From Oreocharis arfaki (lineage: Eukaryota > Chordata > Aves > Passeriformes > Paramythiidae): a stretch of 64,000 nucleotides of DNA. Under the pieces are notes generated by a model that saw nothing but the letters and a program-made list of their open reading frames with translations, searched no databases and was not told the DNA's origin. Below, one piece after another: positions 36,401 to 48,822 of the stretch. The translations under genes were made by a program, and so were the position numbers. The first letter of the stretch is position 1. Each line of letters opens with the position of its first letter. The stretch covers positions 642,150 to 706,149 of the forward strand of contig VZRR01012414.1 in NCBI GenBank assembly GCA_013398015.1, in the 5' to 3' direction.

Positions 36401-39006
36401 CAAACCCTCTGAACTTTTCTGCTCAGTCAGGGAAAATAGAACAAATTAAATGTTCTTTTTCGAATGCATTTGTCAGTCTACATAGTGAAAGTGCATTCCG
36501 TAGCTGTGTGAGCAAAGGCAAAGCTTTTTCTTGATTATCGAGGGAAATTGCCTTCGGACAAAAGCTTTGAATGGGAATTTTAGACTGTGTAAAATAATCA
36601 GAATTGTCAATTTCAATAATATCTCAAAGCTTTCTCTCACATTTACATTTATAACGTTTGGGGACAATTTAAAATTATATCAAATTCTGGTTTTTTGTTT
36701 GATATTTCTACATATTCAGTAATATAATAAAGCACATTTTCACCCACTTTTGTTAACATGTCTGATTCTTTATATGAATTCTTTTTTTTTATCAAATATT
36801 AACGGAGAGTTCAGTCTTGATCAGCTTGACAAGCGGATCACGTTGCACAAATTTCTTTCAAAAGGTTGCGTTGTTCAGGATGAAGTAATAACATTAAACT
36901 CTGTTTACTGGCAATGATGCGATATTTCTCAGGAAATTTTAATTCTTTAAAGCTTTTGCTGTAGTTCTCCCATATCAATCAATAAATATGGCAGGCTTCT
37001 TGAATTGCAGCTCAGGGGTTCAAAAGAAGTGGTTTCTTCAGTATATTTTAGTACCCTTCACATTGATATTGATATTAATTTTAGTATGAGTATTATAACT
37101 ATATATCTCAAATCTATTTTTTTGTTTGTCCTTCAATACCAATCACTAATTCATACTGAGGGGAAAAAAATTTCTATGAGGTTATATTTAGAAGAATAAA
37201 TTTTCATCTCTGCTTTTTCTCAGCTACATGAGGATATTTTTGTCAGTGATAATATTTCTGCCTTAGTGTTTATTCCTATATATTGATTACAACGTATCAT
37301 TTACATATTCAGGACTATTGATTGTACATAAAAAGGTCATTCATTTGATGTTAAAATCATCTTTAAAATGAAGAGAGAAAAGAGATTATTTTTTGAACTT
37401 GTAAAACAGTTTAAAAAATGCAGTCTTTCACATCCATCTCCCATGTTGTTCCTAAGGTTTGTTGTAAAAACCTCTGAGATTTCATTTTTTTTTCTCCATT
37501 AATTTTCCCAGTCACTTGGCAGTAGGGGAGAAATATTCCCCTTTGCAACTCCCATTATTCTTCATTTATGCTGCAACTAGAGCCCTAGTCTAGGAAATAG
37601 CTGAACACATCCTTTTTTCCTATTGGGCTCAAAATATCTTCACGTCCTCTCTTAAATGTAGGTCAAATTTTGTATACATTTATATACTGAAATGTATATA
37701 ACCCTTAGAATACATTGTATTACAAAATTGTATGATTGTTTGATGCAATGAAATAATTAAAACAAAACCTCTACCTGAGGAATAACTTGGTCTATATAGA
37801 AAAAAAGAAATTAGAATGGTGTTAAGGATTTATTTCTATGGTCTATGTACAGTGCCTGAAATCCCAGCAGATTCCACTGAGTTCACCATACTTTCAGAAT
37901 AAACCAATTCCAGACATAATTATGGACTGAGTCCATAAGTCTTCCCTTCAGCTGGATTTGTAATTAGCTTGTTAGTCCTCCTACAGCATAAGAAAAATGA
38001 CCTTTTTAGAGTCAAGATATCCTTTCTCATGATAGCATCAGAGTTATGACAGTAAAAAATGACATTACTTTGTTTATTGGACTTGCAGTCAGTTACAGCT
38101 TTGCCTTGTAATATGATAATTTTTTTAAAGTCAAATTTTTAAAGAGTTAGAGAGTGTTTTTGTGAGAATATTATCTCTCATGAGAGAAACTATAGTGCAT
38201 ATCACATCTGCTATCCCAGGCAGATATTCACTCTGCTACGTTTCTGTTTGTGGCTGTGCAAATGTTTCACCTAAAGATCAAAAGGAACTGTATCACTGGA
38301 GAAAAAAGGATTAGCTGTATCGGAAAAACAGTACTAATTTGTTAGCGATTTTGCTGACATATCTAATGTTTTAAGGAACTCTCTGGCAACTTTCTCCAGG
38401 ATCTTTGCAGATGGTTGGTGGTGATCCCACAAAAATGGAGAAGAGCAAAACAATAAATGAGGACCTGGCTTACCTTAAGCATGAACTTCATTATAAAAAA
38501 CATTTTGTTATAAAACCATTTTCTGTTCAGAGGCTCAGATAAGCACGGTATTCAGGACTACAACCTCCACCTGGCCTGTAGCCTAATGCTTTTAAATGGC
38601 AAAAGCTAGGCATAAGCCTAAACATCCCACTGAATAAGTCTCAGAAGAATGACATTCTAATTTTTTTTTTCTTTTTTTGAAGCACATTGATATTTTTTTT
38701 TCAGTATGATATTTTTGTTTCTGAAATTGCAGACAAAAGCAAAAGCAACAACTAGGAGGATGAGGTGATACAGGATGCGATTTTCCTTGTACTTAGTTGT
38801 TGCTGAGGTTTTCTCAAAGGTCTTATGTATTTCAGAAGTCAATCCATCTGAAATTCTGTCTTTTTTACATTTTTTTCTTTATTTGGTAAACTTAAGTGGC
38901 CAAACCCTGTTCAATGGAATTGAAAAGAATCAGTTTTTATAAATCCTCCTATCAAGTTGTATCGAAAATACAGAAAACAAAGGTACAATTATTATGCTTT
39001 TGTAAG

Positions 39007-39033
39007 AAAAAAAAAAAAAAGAAGAAGAAAAAA
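39007..39033. repeat. A-rich tract with GAA units
   Basis: A run of 14 A followed by gaagaagaaaaaa. It is low-complexity sequence with no element attached that I can recognise. Confidence 0.85.
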
Positions 39034-41255
39034 GGCATGCAGAACATTCCTTAACATAATGGCAAAGTATTTAATAAGAATTCTATGTACTGGTGCAAAA
39101 TAAATGATTTCTTTTAGCTTCATAAGAGTGGTTGAATGGTGAACAATACTTTTGTCAAGTAACAAAATGTTTTTCCAGTGGTTGCACAAAAAGAATAAAC
39201 CAGAAAAAGAACATTATTTTATATAAATGATCAATCTCATCGTGGTCCTTGAGGCTCATTTCATAACAGATTTCTGCAAGGCTACACCACTGAGTCTGTG
39301 ATGCATGTAATAGAATTGGAGAGCTCCAATACAATTCCAGACGGGGAGGATCCCTGTTTATCTCCAAGCTCACATTTCTAACATCAGGTCTAGATTTAAT
39401 GGCCTTGGTAACTTTCGAAAGACCAATAAGCTGATCTTCAATAATAGGTTTTACCTGTAGCTCTATCTGGTAGCTAATGTAAGGAATCATCTTCCTTAGG
39501 AAACTGAGGTAAAGGACAAAGTTCTATTACGTATACAGCTTCTTCACATATAAGCGGATTTGACCATTCCTGCTGCAATATTTTCTCACAGGTTCAAGTG
39601 CAGGAGAGTTTACGCTCTAAAAGAAAACAGGGTGAATTGCATTCAATTGCCTTGAGCTGTAATAAAGAAGCTCTTTCTGGATACCTCGGTGGAAGCTAAG
39701 CAGTGCTCTGCAGCTCTACAAATCAAGGTAGAAAGACATAAAAGGTTTCTTTAAGCTGAGAGTTCGGCTCCGCTCCACTGCTCCTTCTTACCCTTTCCCA
39801 CACAGACACCTTCAGTATTCACAGAAATTTCACAGTACATGTAGATGCTCACAACCATAAAAGACAAAATCCTCTATAAACGGGAAACCTTATTTTCTTC
39901 TAGCTGCTGCCCAATATACTGAGAGAAATTAATACTTTCTGGAAATTAATAATGCTTCTCTTTGTTCTGAAATCAACTCTTTTTAACCTTAACCTTGGAG
40001 TGACAGTATTGCAAATACTGAAACATGGTCGAATCGTGCAACCTACATAATCACGTAAAAAAATAAAAGAGACTGTTTCTCTGACCTGCCTGCATTCACA
40101 GCAGACTTCTCAGTCTGTGGAAAAGAAATCACATGAATAGATTCTTGGTGAAGAACAGATGAAAAAATTTAGCAACTACCAATAGCAAGAACATAAACTT
40201 GTTTTGCTAACAGAATAGGTACTCTTTCATCTGCAATTTTCACCATTGGCAATTCTCAGCATTCGACTGATTTAGAAAAGCTGTAAAATATCAGTATTAA
40301 TTAAACACAATCCAAAATAATTTCAAAATTAAAAATATCCTCTTTTATACTAGCTATTTAATTTTAAAAGTCATATTTCTACACCTGCTTGCAAAAAAAC
40401 TTGAGTTTAACAGAAAAAAATACAGAATTGATTTTACAATTTGCTTTATGTTCTCACACCTTTTTTGCCCCTCGACAGCAAGTGAGGAAAAGTAGTGCAA
40501 TGAAAATAGACTGAAAATCTTAGGGGATTTGGTTTCAGATCTGTTTCCAAGCCCAATATTTTTCCTAGGGATCATTTGAGAAAAGTCTATTTGAAATGTA
40601 AAACTAACCACGAACCTTGGACATTTACACCGGTTAATTTATTCACCTGCACTACCAAGACAAATGATACAAATGGAATTTACTTTTATCAACAAACTGT
40701 AATTAATGGCAGAGCTCAACTTTTTGCTAAAAATCTTGCCAGGCAATGTAGTCCATACAGCAGAACAGGGCAGGATAAAAGCTCAACTTAATTTTGCTGA
40801 TAATTGTTCATCAGGGTATGTGACACATCTGAGGGAAAATTCCAGAGCAATGAAGTAAGGCAGAGCTGGTGTCAAAGGCTGATGAAAGATCAAAACAACC
40901 TATCTGGCATGTATATATATATTTTTTTTCATTGCTGGGGGGATATTATGTACAAAATTGAGCAGAGAAATCACTACTATATATCTCTATTTTTAGATAA
41001 ATTCTCAAAAGACAAAAATATATGGATTTAAAAACTTTATCTAGGCTCCCTAGCACAACCTGTGCAAAGACTTTCCCCCAAACCAGAAGAAGAGGAGCAA
41101 CTCGTAGGAAAAAAATGACTATTAGGAGCCTAATTTATAACTATTTAAGGATAATCCAATTTAATGACTGCAAAAATGTTCATCTAACAAGATCCTAAAC
41201 TTGCTGATCTTCAGCAGTAAGAAAAGAAAATACTCCATAGAATGATCACAAAAAC

Positions 41256-41302
41256 AGAATAGAATAGAGTAGAATAGAATAGAATAGAATAGAATAGAAT
41301 AT
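41256..41302. repeat. (AGAAT)n pentanucleotide repeat
   Basis: About nine units of AGAAT, one of them altered to agagt. It directly abuts the 3' end of the reverse-oriented CR1 copy to its right, so it looks like an expanded version of the CR1 tail. Confidence 0.93.
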
Positions 41303-41545
41303 TTTGGATGGAAGGGACGTATTTGAAGGAACATGCTTAGGGCTAACCAAAAGTTAAAGAATAACATTAAAGGCGTTGTCCAAATGCCTCAAACACCGAC
41401 AAGCTCGGAGCATCAACTACCTCTCTAGGAAACCTATTCCAGTGGTCAACCACCCTCTTGGTAAAGAGATGCTTCCTTAATGTCCAAGTCTAACCATCCC
41501 CTGGCACCACTTTGAACTCTCTTGCTTTGAAGTACTCCTGCACCT
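41303..41545 (-). mobile_element. CR1 LINE 3' end fragment
   Basis: In reverse complement this is the CR1 3' end. The blocks, left to right, are ttttggatggaagggacgta, the ggcgttgtccaaatgcctca block, gcatcaactacctctctagg, aacctattccagtggtcaac and caccctcttggtaaagagatgcttcc. The right boundary is uncertain; weaker similarity may extend to about 41600. It is sense-oriented relative to NKAIN2 and non-coding. Confidence 0.88.
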
Positions 41546-44500
41546 ACTTCAGTAAAAGGTACCTGCTGGCATCTGTCATCTTAAGGCTCTCTGTGACTAG
41601 GGACAACTTCATAATAGACAGGAGCAATTTTACGTGCAGAGGTTAAGATTCATCTTACCTATCTTAAGCTGACTAATCAAACTTAGTCAAGTTTCTAGAC
41701 CAAGCTAGCTGTTTAGCCTCCTTTGCCAGTATTAAAGAGTGACTGCCACCTCCAGTGGATGAATCATCCCCCCTACCCAGACAAATACCTCAAAATGATT
41801 ATCTTCGCTTTAGACAACTCACTGTCAGACAGCTTCAGCTGGCCCCTCTTACCCAAAGTAATGCCAGGCTTTCATACCTTTAGACTGCAATAGAAGATGA
41901 GATTACATGGATTTTAGGCAATAATTACATATTTGGGAAAGCCCAAAGACAGATGTTACAAGGAAATAGGAGGTTTCCCTCTTTGCCCCCGGTAGAAGCA
42001 GGCACATTTTGATATCCCTGTGCCACAAGTGATCAGACTCAGTTTGGGGATCCTACTGCCAATATTGTGGCCAGCTCCCCCATCCCTGCTGCCCTACCCT
42101 CATCCTTCCAGAATGATCAGAAACCTCGAACAGGGAGCAGCCTTTTAGGAGCAGTCTTTCCAGACTGTGAATAAAAGACAGATGGTAAATGTTACAATAC
42201 CACTCATGAAATGATCACCGGAGTTTCCTCGTTACTCTGCTGCTGCTGCTTCCTCACCAATTTCAGTACCTATGTGCCTTGCCTTACTTTCCAGGCTTCT
42301 AATGCCTTATTGCATTGTTTAAACACAATCCAAACATATTAAATTATTAGACCTTACTTGTCCTCAATAAAGTTTCATTTTATTGGTAGCGAATAGTTGT
42401 TTTCACTTGATAGTTTTAAATATAATTAATTCACTACAGACTAGAACTCAAACAGTATTTAGTACTCTTACTCATTGCACTGTTACATTAAAATAAAACT
42501 TTCTTAAAAAGTATCTGAGTCTGCCCTGCAAATTCAGTAAAAAAGAAAAAAGTTTTCCTTAAATCTGTACAGAACCTGGAATAAAGGGACATACTAAACT
42601 GGGTTACTTAACTATAGGCACACCAGGTAATCAACAGCAACACTGAAACTTTTTGAGACATTTTTTGAAAGCAGATCTTTTGATTCCTAGAATTTGAAGC
42701 TTCCTTCAGACATTTCCTTCCCACACCTTTCAGGCTTGTCATTCTGTGGAAGGGACTGCTGTACAGGGTATTCTCTGTGAAGATGTGCTTTGTATGCTCT
42801 GGGTCACAGCTTCTACAGTCAGCAGCTTTGCCCAGAAGCATTTACTGAAAGAGAGAAAGATAAAATTGAAAAGAAGGCATTATAACAAATGAAAAAGTTG
42901 TATTGACTTTTTTTCCTTCTTTTCACTTTTACATTCTCTGGATGTTTATTATCCTTCAGATTATAGACGGTGTGGGTGAGGGGTTGTGTACTCCTCCCTG
43001 ATTTTATTGTATATGGCACTGTCTCTGAGCAAGACTGTACTTAAAAAATGCACAATTTTTTTGTGTTCAGTAAGAGCTGAATAAACAACACTTGCTCTGT
43101 GGCCAGACAGGTATACAGATGCCTGATGATGAAGAAATAAACCTTTTTTTTTTCTGAAGTTGAGAGCTAGACAAGTCTTTCTTTTCCCTTCTTTGGCAGC
43201 AGCAGACCTTGATGACTAAATACATCTTTCTATAATAACCAAGAAATGAACTATGATACAGGTTTTTTCAAGGAGATGAGTCATCATATCTTACATGAGG
43301 ATCTGTCTTAGAGGTTGGCATGACCTCAGTTGAAGTTGAATTAATGGTATTGACCTTTCCTTCATTTTCTGAATACTACAGATATCAACACTAATTTTGA
43401 TAAGGTTCGGTGAGATGCGAGAGATTTACAGCCCAAAATGTCTGAAATAAAACCCAGGTTACACAGATTCAGAAGCTGTCATAAGATGAAATTTTGCTCT
43501 GGATGAACAATCTTAGACAAGGTTTAGGCTACAGTAAAATCTGAATTGGTAGCAGTTTCTATAATTTGCTCTGCCAAGTATATAAAAGAAGGGGGGAAAC
43601 AAGTTCCCAACTCTAGCTATGTAGCGGAGAGATAAAAAAAAGAGTTTTAAAGAATACCATCCTGAAACCCGATGGGGGAGGGGGGTGTGGAAGTTCAGCC
43701 ATTATTTTGTTCTTTTTGTTTTATTAATAATCTCTTTGAGAATAAAAAGCCAAAGAAAGATATTCTGAGTTATTTCTGAGGCTAAAACTGACCCCCAAAG
43801 GCTTATCAAAAGCTGCACCATGCCCCAGTCTTCCTAGTGGAGGCCACAAGAAGAAGAAAACAAAGTCAGAGAGTCAAATAGTGGATTCATTCTCTTTTGT
43901 TTAAACTCTGTTAAAAGAGGTCTTTGGGCCTTTCCGCCACGCAAAAGCAAATATGAAGATGCAGACATGCCTATCCCTCCTGTAACATAACCGGAGTTGT
44001 AACCCCAGTTAAATACCATATTTTGCATTGATAGCAATTTGGAAAATTAATTTGTAAATTCCTCTATGTTGGAGAGCTTTGGATGGCATTAGTTGGCATT
44101 ACATGACAAAAAATCATATGTTAAATTACAGGCTATGCCAGATTAACAGCTATAATAACGACTCCACTTTTTTCAGTATAAGAACTGTTCAATCACTGCT
44201 AGTGGTTAGTTTTCTCCTGGCTGCTAGAGGAATTAGACTAGATCCATCAGCTAAATAAAATTCTACAGCAGGGAAGCCACAGCAATTAAAACCTCTTGGT
44301 TTGACAATTTGAGAAGGAAGAATCTGCTAAAATATCAGAATATATTTTAATAGTAGATTAGGCTTGTATTAATCTATTTAAGGATGAAGATTTCTGAAAA
44401 ACATCTGCTTATTGATCTCTCCAACATGAGGTCATTGGCTGTTTTTCCCTCTGAAAATTCCTGCATATAGAGTGTGGATGGAGCAACTCCAATAGATTCT

Positions 44501-45529
44501 TGTTCAGACGAGCTGAATTACATGCAGAAATATAAGTGGTACTGTGAGGAATAAAAGTACTATTGCATGGTTCTTTAGGGCTGTCCAAACTGCTCTTCTG
44601 CCATCTTGAAATCAGAAGTCTGGTATGTCTCTTCGAGGGTTTGCAGGGAGTCAGTGGAAAATGAACAAAACCCCAACATACTCTCCCTCCCAAATATGAC
44701 GCTTAAAAAAGCCCCAAATACTTTGTGTATGCGTGTAACAGCTAAAATTCTTGTCTGTAACTATTGTAGAGGCTCATTCCAGTGCCCTGTGCAGCTCTGT
44801 GGTGCTGGGATTCTGACAGCATGAACATGATGGTGGAGATTCCCATTGTCCAGCACTAAAAAATCAGGCCGGAGAATTTTATTCAGAGGTCTGTTCTCCC
44901 CAGACTACTTCTGCTGCTATAGAAGCGTGGCTGAAACCTCTAAATGGACACCCAGAGAAAGAGATTAACTTAAGCAATACAACTACACTATGGAAAAGTT
45001 TGTGGAGGTGTTCACAGGGCAGCCCAGCCAGCTGCTTGAGCGCTTAAAGTCCTGGGCACCCACAAGACCTGAAAGCTTGCACCTACATATTTTGTGCAGG
45101 CGGCCTTGGAGAAGCCTGTGTTTCAGCAATAAACAAGAGAGGACAAGGTCTGGCACCTTCAGGACATTTGATGTTGGATGCATAAAAGCCCTGTAACAGC
45201 AGATGAGATGGATGAGGTCTGGGCTGACCCACACGGCAGGTAAATACAACCTGAAGTGTTTTATAAGGCATGTAGCATTATCTCAATTTCCCCCAGGTGC
45301 ACCAAAGCATTTACAGGACTGTTTCTGCAGTTGCTGAATCTGGCCACAAACTATGGCTGTGGAGCTGTTTCTGTGCAGCAGAGTATGTTCAGTTCTTCTC
45401 CTTTTATCAAGTCCATTGGATGCTTCTGATTTATTTTGCCTAAAGATACATGAGGTTTCTATGATGTGTTTTGGTCCTTCATCAATGAATGACTTTCATT
45501 TATTGGAATAACTTTTTAGCTCCTGACTA
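41546..45529. other. Intronic stretch without recognised gene
   Basis: Unique sequence of mixed composition. The parts at 41700-42300 and 44980-45260 are less AT-rich than their surroundings but contain no motif I recognise. The former may be decayed repeat next to the CR1 copy. Confidence 0.55.
43673..43685. repeat. G-run (ggggg a gggggg)
   Basis: A short guanine run on the plus strand, interrupted by one A. It is low-complexity sequence only. Confidence 0.8.
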
Positions 45530-45534
45530 GTTAT
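45530..45534. repeat. Left target-site duplication GTTAT
   Basis: Five bases immediately before the TG of the LTR. They match the five bases after the LTR (GTCAT, 46615-46619) at four of five positions, consistent with a 5-bp duplication that has since mutated. Confidence 0.6.
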
Positions 45535-45678
45535 TGTACTGGTTTTGCATGGCCCTGTTGGTAGCAGGGGGGCCACTGAGATGGCTCCTGTGAGAAACTC
45601 CTGGAAACTTCCTCCGTGTTCAGCAGAGCCAATCTCTGATGGCTCTGAAAGATGGACATGCTGCTGGCCAAAACAGGG

Positions 45679-45722
45679 CCAATGAGAGAGGTTGGTAACA
45701 CCCCTGTGATGACATATTTAAG
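45679..45722 (+). promoter_or_regulatory. LTR promoter: CCAAT and TATA-like boxes
   Basis: CCAAT at 45679-45683 and tatttaag at 45715-45722 are spaced as in a typical polymerase II promoter of an LTR U3 region. Transcription would start near 45745-45750 and run antisense to NKAIN2. Present activity cannot be judged from sequence. Confidence 0.55.
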
Positions 45723-46422
45723 AAGAAAATCAAAACAAAGTCCCTCAGTTTTTGCTTCTAGCCAGAGAGGAAGAAGAGGTGAGAACATGTGAGGGAAAAC
45801 AACATGGAGACACCAAGGTCAGTGAAGAAGGAGGGAGAGGAGGTGCTCCAGGTGCTGGAGCCGAGATTCCTCTGCAGGCCGTGTTGCAGCCCATGGTGAA
45901 GCAGGTTGTCCCCCTGCAGCCCATGGGTCCACGGGGGATGCAGAGATCCATCCTCAGCCCACAGGGGAGGTGCCCACTCTGGAGCGGGTGGGTGCCTGGA
46001 GGAGGTTGTGATCCAGTGGGAGACCCGATGGAGAGGGAGAGCCCTTGCTTCCAGGCTGGAGCAGCCTGTCCTTGGAGGACTGCACCCTGTGGAAAGAGAG
46101 ACCCACGGTGCAGCAGTTTTGGGAGGGCTGTGTGCCCGTGGGAGGGGCTCACGCTGCAGCAGGTGTGGTTTGGCTGCTGCTCGGGAGAGTGGACCCACAC
46201 CAAGGAAGTTCACGGAGAACTGTCTCCCGTGGGAGGGACCCCACAGCCTCACAGGGGAAGACTCCTCTCCCAGGGCAGCGGAAGGAAATCTCAGTATTGG
46301 ACTGACCAAACCCCAATGCCCTGTCTCCCTGCTCTGTTGGTGGGAAGGAGGGAGGGGCTGGGGGAAAAAGGTGTTTTAAGGGCTTATTTTACTTCTCATT
46401 ATCCTCCTCTGATTCTGTTAGT

Positions 46423-46428
46423 AATAAA
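46423..46428 (+). terminator. LTR polyadenylation signal AATAAA
   Basis: A canonical hexamer in the LTR, followed within about 30-40 bases by a T-rich stretch (cctgttttgccc). It separates the presumed R region from U5. Confidence 0.6.
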
Positions 46429-46614
46429 TTCACTTTGCAACTTTAAGTTAAGCCTGTTTTGCCCTTGAAGTGTTTCCCCCCGGCCCTTATCTCAAGTCAT
46501 GAAGTCTTTCTTAAACTTTTTTTTTCTTTCTCTCCTCTGCCCAGCTGTGGCAGGGGAGGGTGAGTGAGCGACCCTTGTGGGTACCTGGTGCTGGGCCAGT
46601 GTCAAACCATGACA

Positions 46615-46619
46615 GTCAT
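46615..46619. repeat. Right target-site duplication GTCAT
   Basis: Five bases directly after the terminal CA of the LTR. They differ from the left copy GTTAT by one transition. Confidence 0.6.
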
Positions 46620-48786
46620 TTAAGTGGAACATCCATTCATACTCTCACACTGCTAACGGAAGCATTCATTGTCAGCACCATGACTCGCTGTATTAGCACA
46701 ATAAATCCCGTTCAGTGGGTCATTTCTGGATTTGGGAATCTGAGTCTGAATAGATCTCCCTTGATATTAGTCAGTCTAATGACTCATCTCCACTGAGATG
46801 ACAAGAACAGGCTAGTGCCTTTCAAACTGAGCATTTACATTCTGCTCCCAGTTAATTTTCTTCTTCAGGAATGAGTCATTGCAGAGTATCTCTTTGGTGT
46901 GGTTTACCTTGCTTTCTACTGTTATCTGCCCTTAGTAACACAAACCCATGGTCAAGATTAAAAAAAAAAAAAAAACAACATAAAAATGCTTCTTTATTTC
47001 TACTGCATTTAGAAGTAATTCATAAGCTATTAGCACCATTATACCAGCTTACGTGGCACTATTCATTTTGGCAGATAAACCTGTGCTTACGGGGATGTAT
47101 CTGAATTTGAAACAAACAAACAAGCAAAATATACATACTGGTATAAAAGCAGTCTGGAGCAGGCTTTGGGCATGTTAAAATGCATTAGGAGAGATTCTAG
47201 CGACAGGTGCACCAAAGCCAGTGAGAATTGCTAATTAGAACTTTTCAGGAGAGATAAAAGAATAGGCAAGATATTACATGAAAATCATAAACCAAATGTA
47301 AATTTAGAAATAAAATATGTGGAAAAAAAAGACCAAAAGAGTCAAGCTTTTCTTATGCTACATTATGTTAACTACCACTTGCAATTGTTATAAATGTCAC
47401 TTGCAGGCTTCCAGCTGTTCTGGAATGGGTTTGTTTTTAAAGCACTGACTGAATAGAATAATTGTTTTGTAATATTGAACTGTATGGTGTGTTGGTTTTG
47501 CTTCTGCTTTTTAATGTATTTAACTGAATAATCATATAAATTTCATGCCTCAGATACCTGCAGTGTGATAGGAAATACTCACTCTGAGTATCCAAAGATT
47601 CATATTCACTTCAGTGATTTGTCTAAGCTGTATATTTCCATTTTGCAGCAGATAACTCTTATGCCTCTGATCAAGTTAAAGCACTCATGATTCAAGACCT
47701 GTGTAGGTTTTAGCTCTTGTTCAGCAGTTATTTTTCTATTAAAAAAGTTCTTTATGTTTTTGTACAATGTTATTATCCAAATTACAGTCTCCAACTTTGG
47801 CAATACACTTTCTCAATTAGTGTAGCACTTTCAAGCTGTAAGTTTGGTTTTATGACCCGCTTTGATGATGTCATCTATAAATTCCCCTTCTCCCTTTTAT
47901 TGTTGTATAAGCTGGGTGGCCTAAGGCCTTGATTCTCTTCTCTTGGTGGTTTTATTCAGTGAAATAAATCTAATGTCTTCAGGGAAGCTACTTGTGATTT
48001 AAACCCACAGCAGAGGAAAGCCAAAGCTTCAGGTTACAGCAGTACAATCAAATACAATTGAATTGCAGTGACTTAACAAGCTGCCTCCTGTCAGCTGAGC
48101 AGCTACAAGTATCCAGGAGCATGTTTTTAGTCCAATTAATTATGAGAGAGTATAACTTGGCTTAAATGATTGAAGAAAACAGAAGGCATCAGGAAAAATA
48201 ACTTTTCTAGGCTATTTAGTACTTAACCCTAAGGTGCAGCTTCGGTCTGTAGCCAAAAGCTGTGAACTGCACTCTGGGAGCCAGGCTTTTACAAGCCTGT
48301 TGCTCTCATCCTGGTGCCAGACTCCTCCATCATCATGTTCTAGGCTCCCATTTAACAGCCAGGGGAGGCAAAGATCCACTCTTAAACCGTGATTTATATG
48401 ACCTGTATTATTAGATGATTATTTTTTTATGGGATGAATTGCATCCTAGAGCATATTAACCCTGTTAAATATAATTCTGGTGACTTTCAAAGGAGAGAAA
48501 GCTGACCGATTTAAGCACAGAGTTATGCATTGCCACCTGTTGAATACCACCTGAGTCTCATATAAGCAGGCTTTATTTATTAAACGTAGTAACCAGAACT
48601 GAAGTAAGGAGCAGGTTTGCTTTGATCTCTTTTCTGGGCACACAGGGAGGTATTTGTGGTACCTAGTTTTAAACATCTGAAATGTAATAATGGACTAGCA
48701 AAGACAAGCTAAGCAAGGTATATAGAATCCCTTTACAATCAGAGGGAAACAGTCTCTTGTAGAGGTAAAAAAACATTGTTCCTTTA

Positions 48787-48822
48787 TACATATGTATGTA
48801 TATCTATCTATCTATATATACA
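48787..48822. repeat. (TATG/TATC/TA) simple repeat
   Basis: A compound tract of tatgtatgta, tatctatcta and tatata units, a tetranucleotide microsatellite of low purity. Confidence 0.85.

Larger units (their letters stand above)
22200..41255. other. Long intronic stretch without recognised gene
   Basis: Nineteen kilobases of mainly AT-rich sequence with only low-complexity tracts. Slightly GC-richer patches occur at 25000-25460 (pyrimidine-rich on the plus strand) and 35180-35390. Neither could be matched to a repeat or an exon. A 111-codon open frame on the minus strand (39155-39490) is unexplained and listed among the findings. No NKAIN exon was seen. Confidence 0.55.
45535..46614 (+). mobile_element. 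Solo LTR of an avian endogenous retrovirus (1080 bp)
   Basis: The element starts TGTACTGGTTTTGCATGG and ends GTGTCAAACCATGACA, giving the TG...CA termini of retroviral LTRs. It is flanked by GTTAT and GTCAT. A CCAAT box (45679-45683), a TATA-like tatttaag (45715-45722) and an AATAAA (46423-46428) set its orientation as plus, antisense to NKAIN2. Between TATA and poly(A) signal lies about 700 bases, much of it GC-rich (about 45830-46360), so the R region would be unusually long. No gag, pol or env sequence is present on either side, so it is a solo LTR left by recombination. The 5-bp duplication and the terminal sequences fit an ERVL-like family known in songbirds; the exact family name needs a repeat library. 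Confidence 0.85.

Noticed and set aside
45752..46468. 238-codon open frame as a protein-coding gene
   Set aside because: It lies inside the LTR between promoter and poly(A) signal, both strands are open, and there is no known domain. Listed as a finding but not as a CDS.
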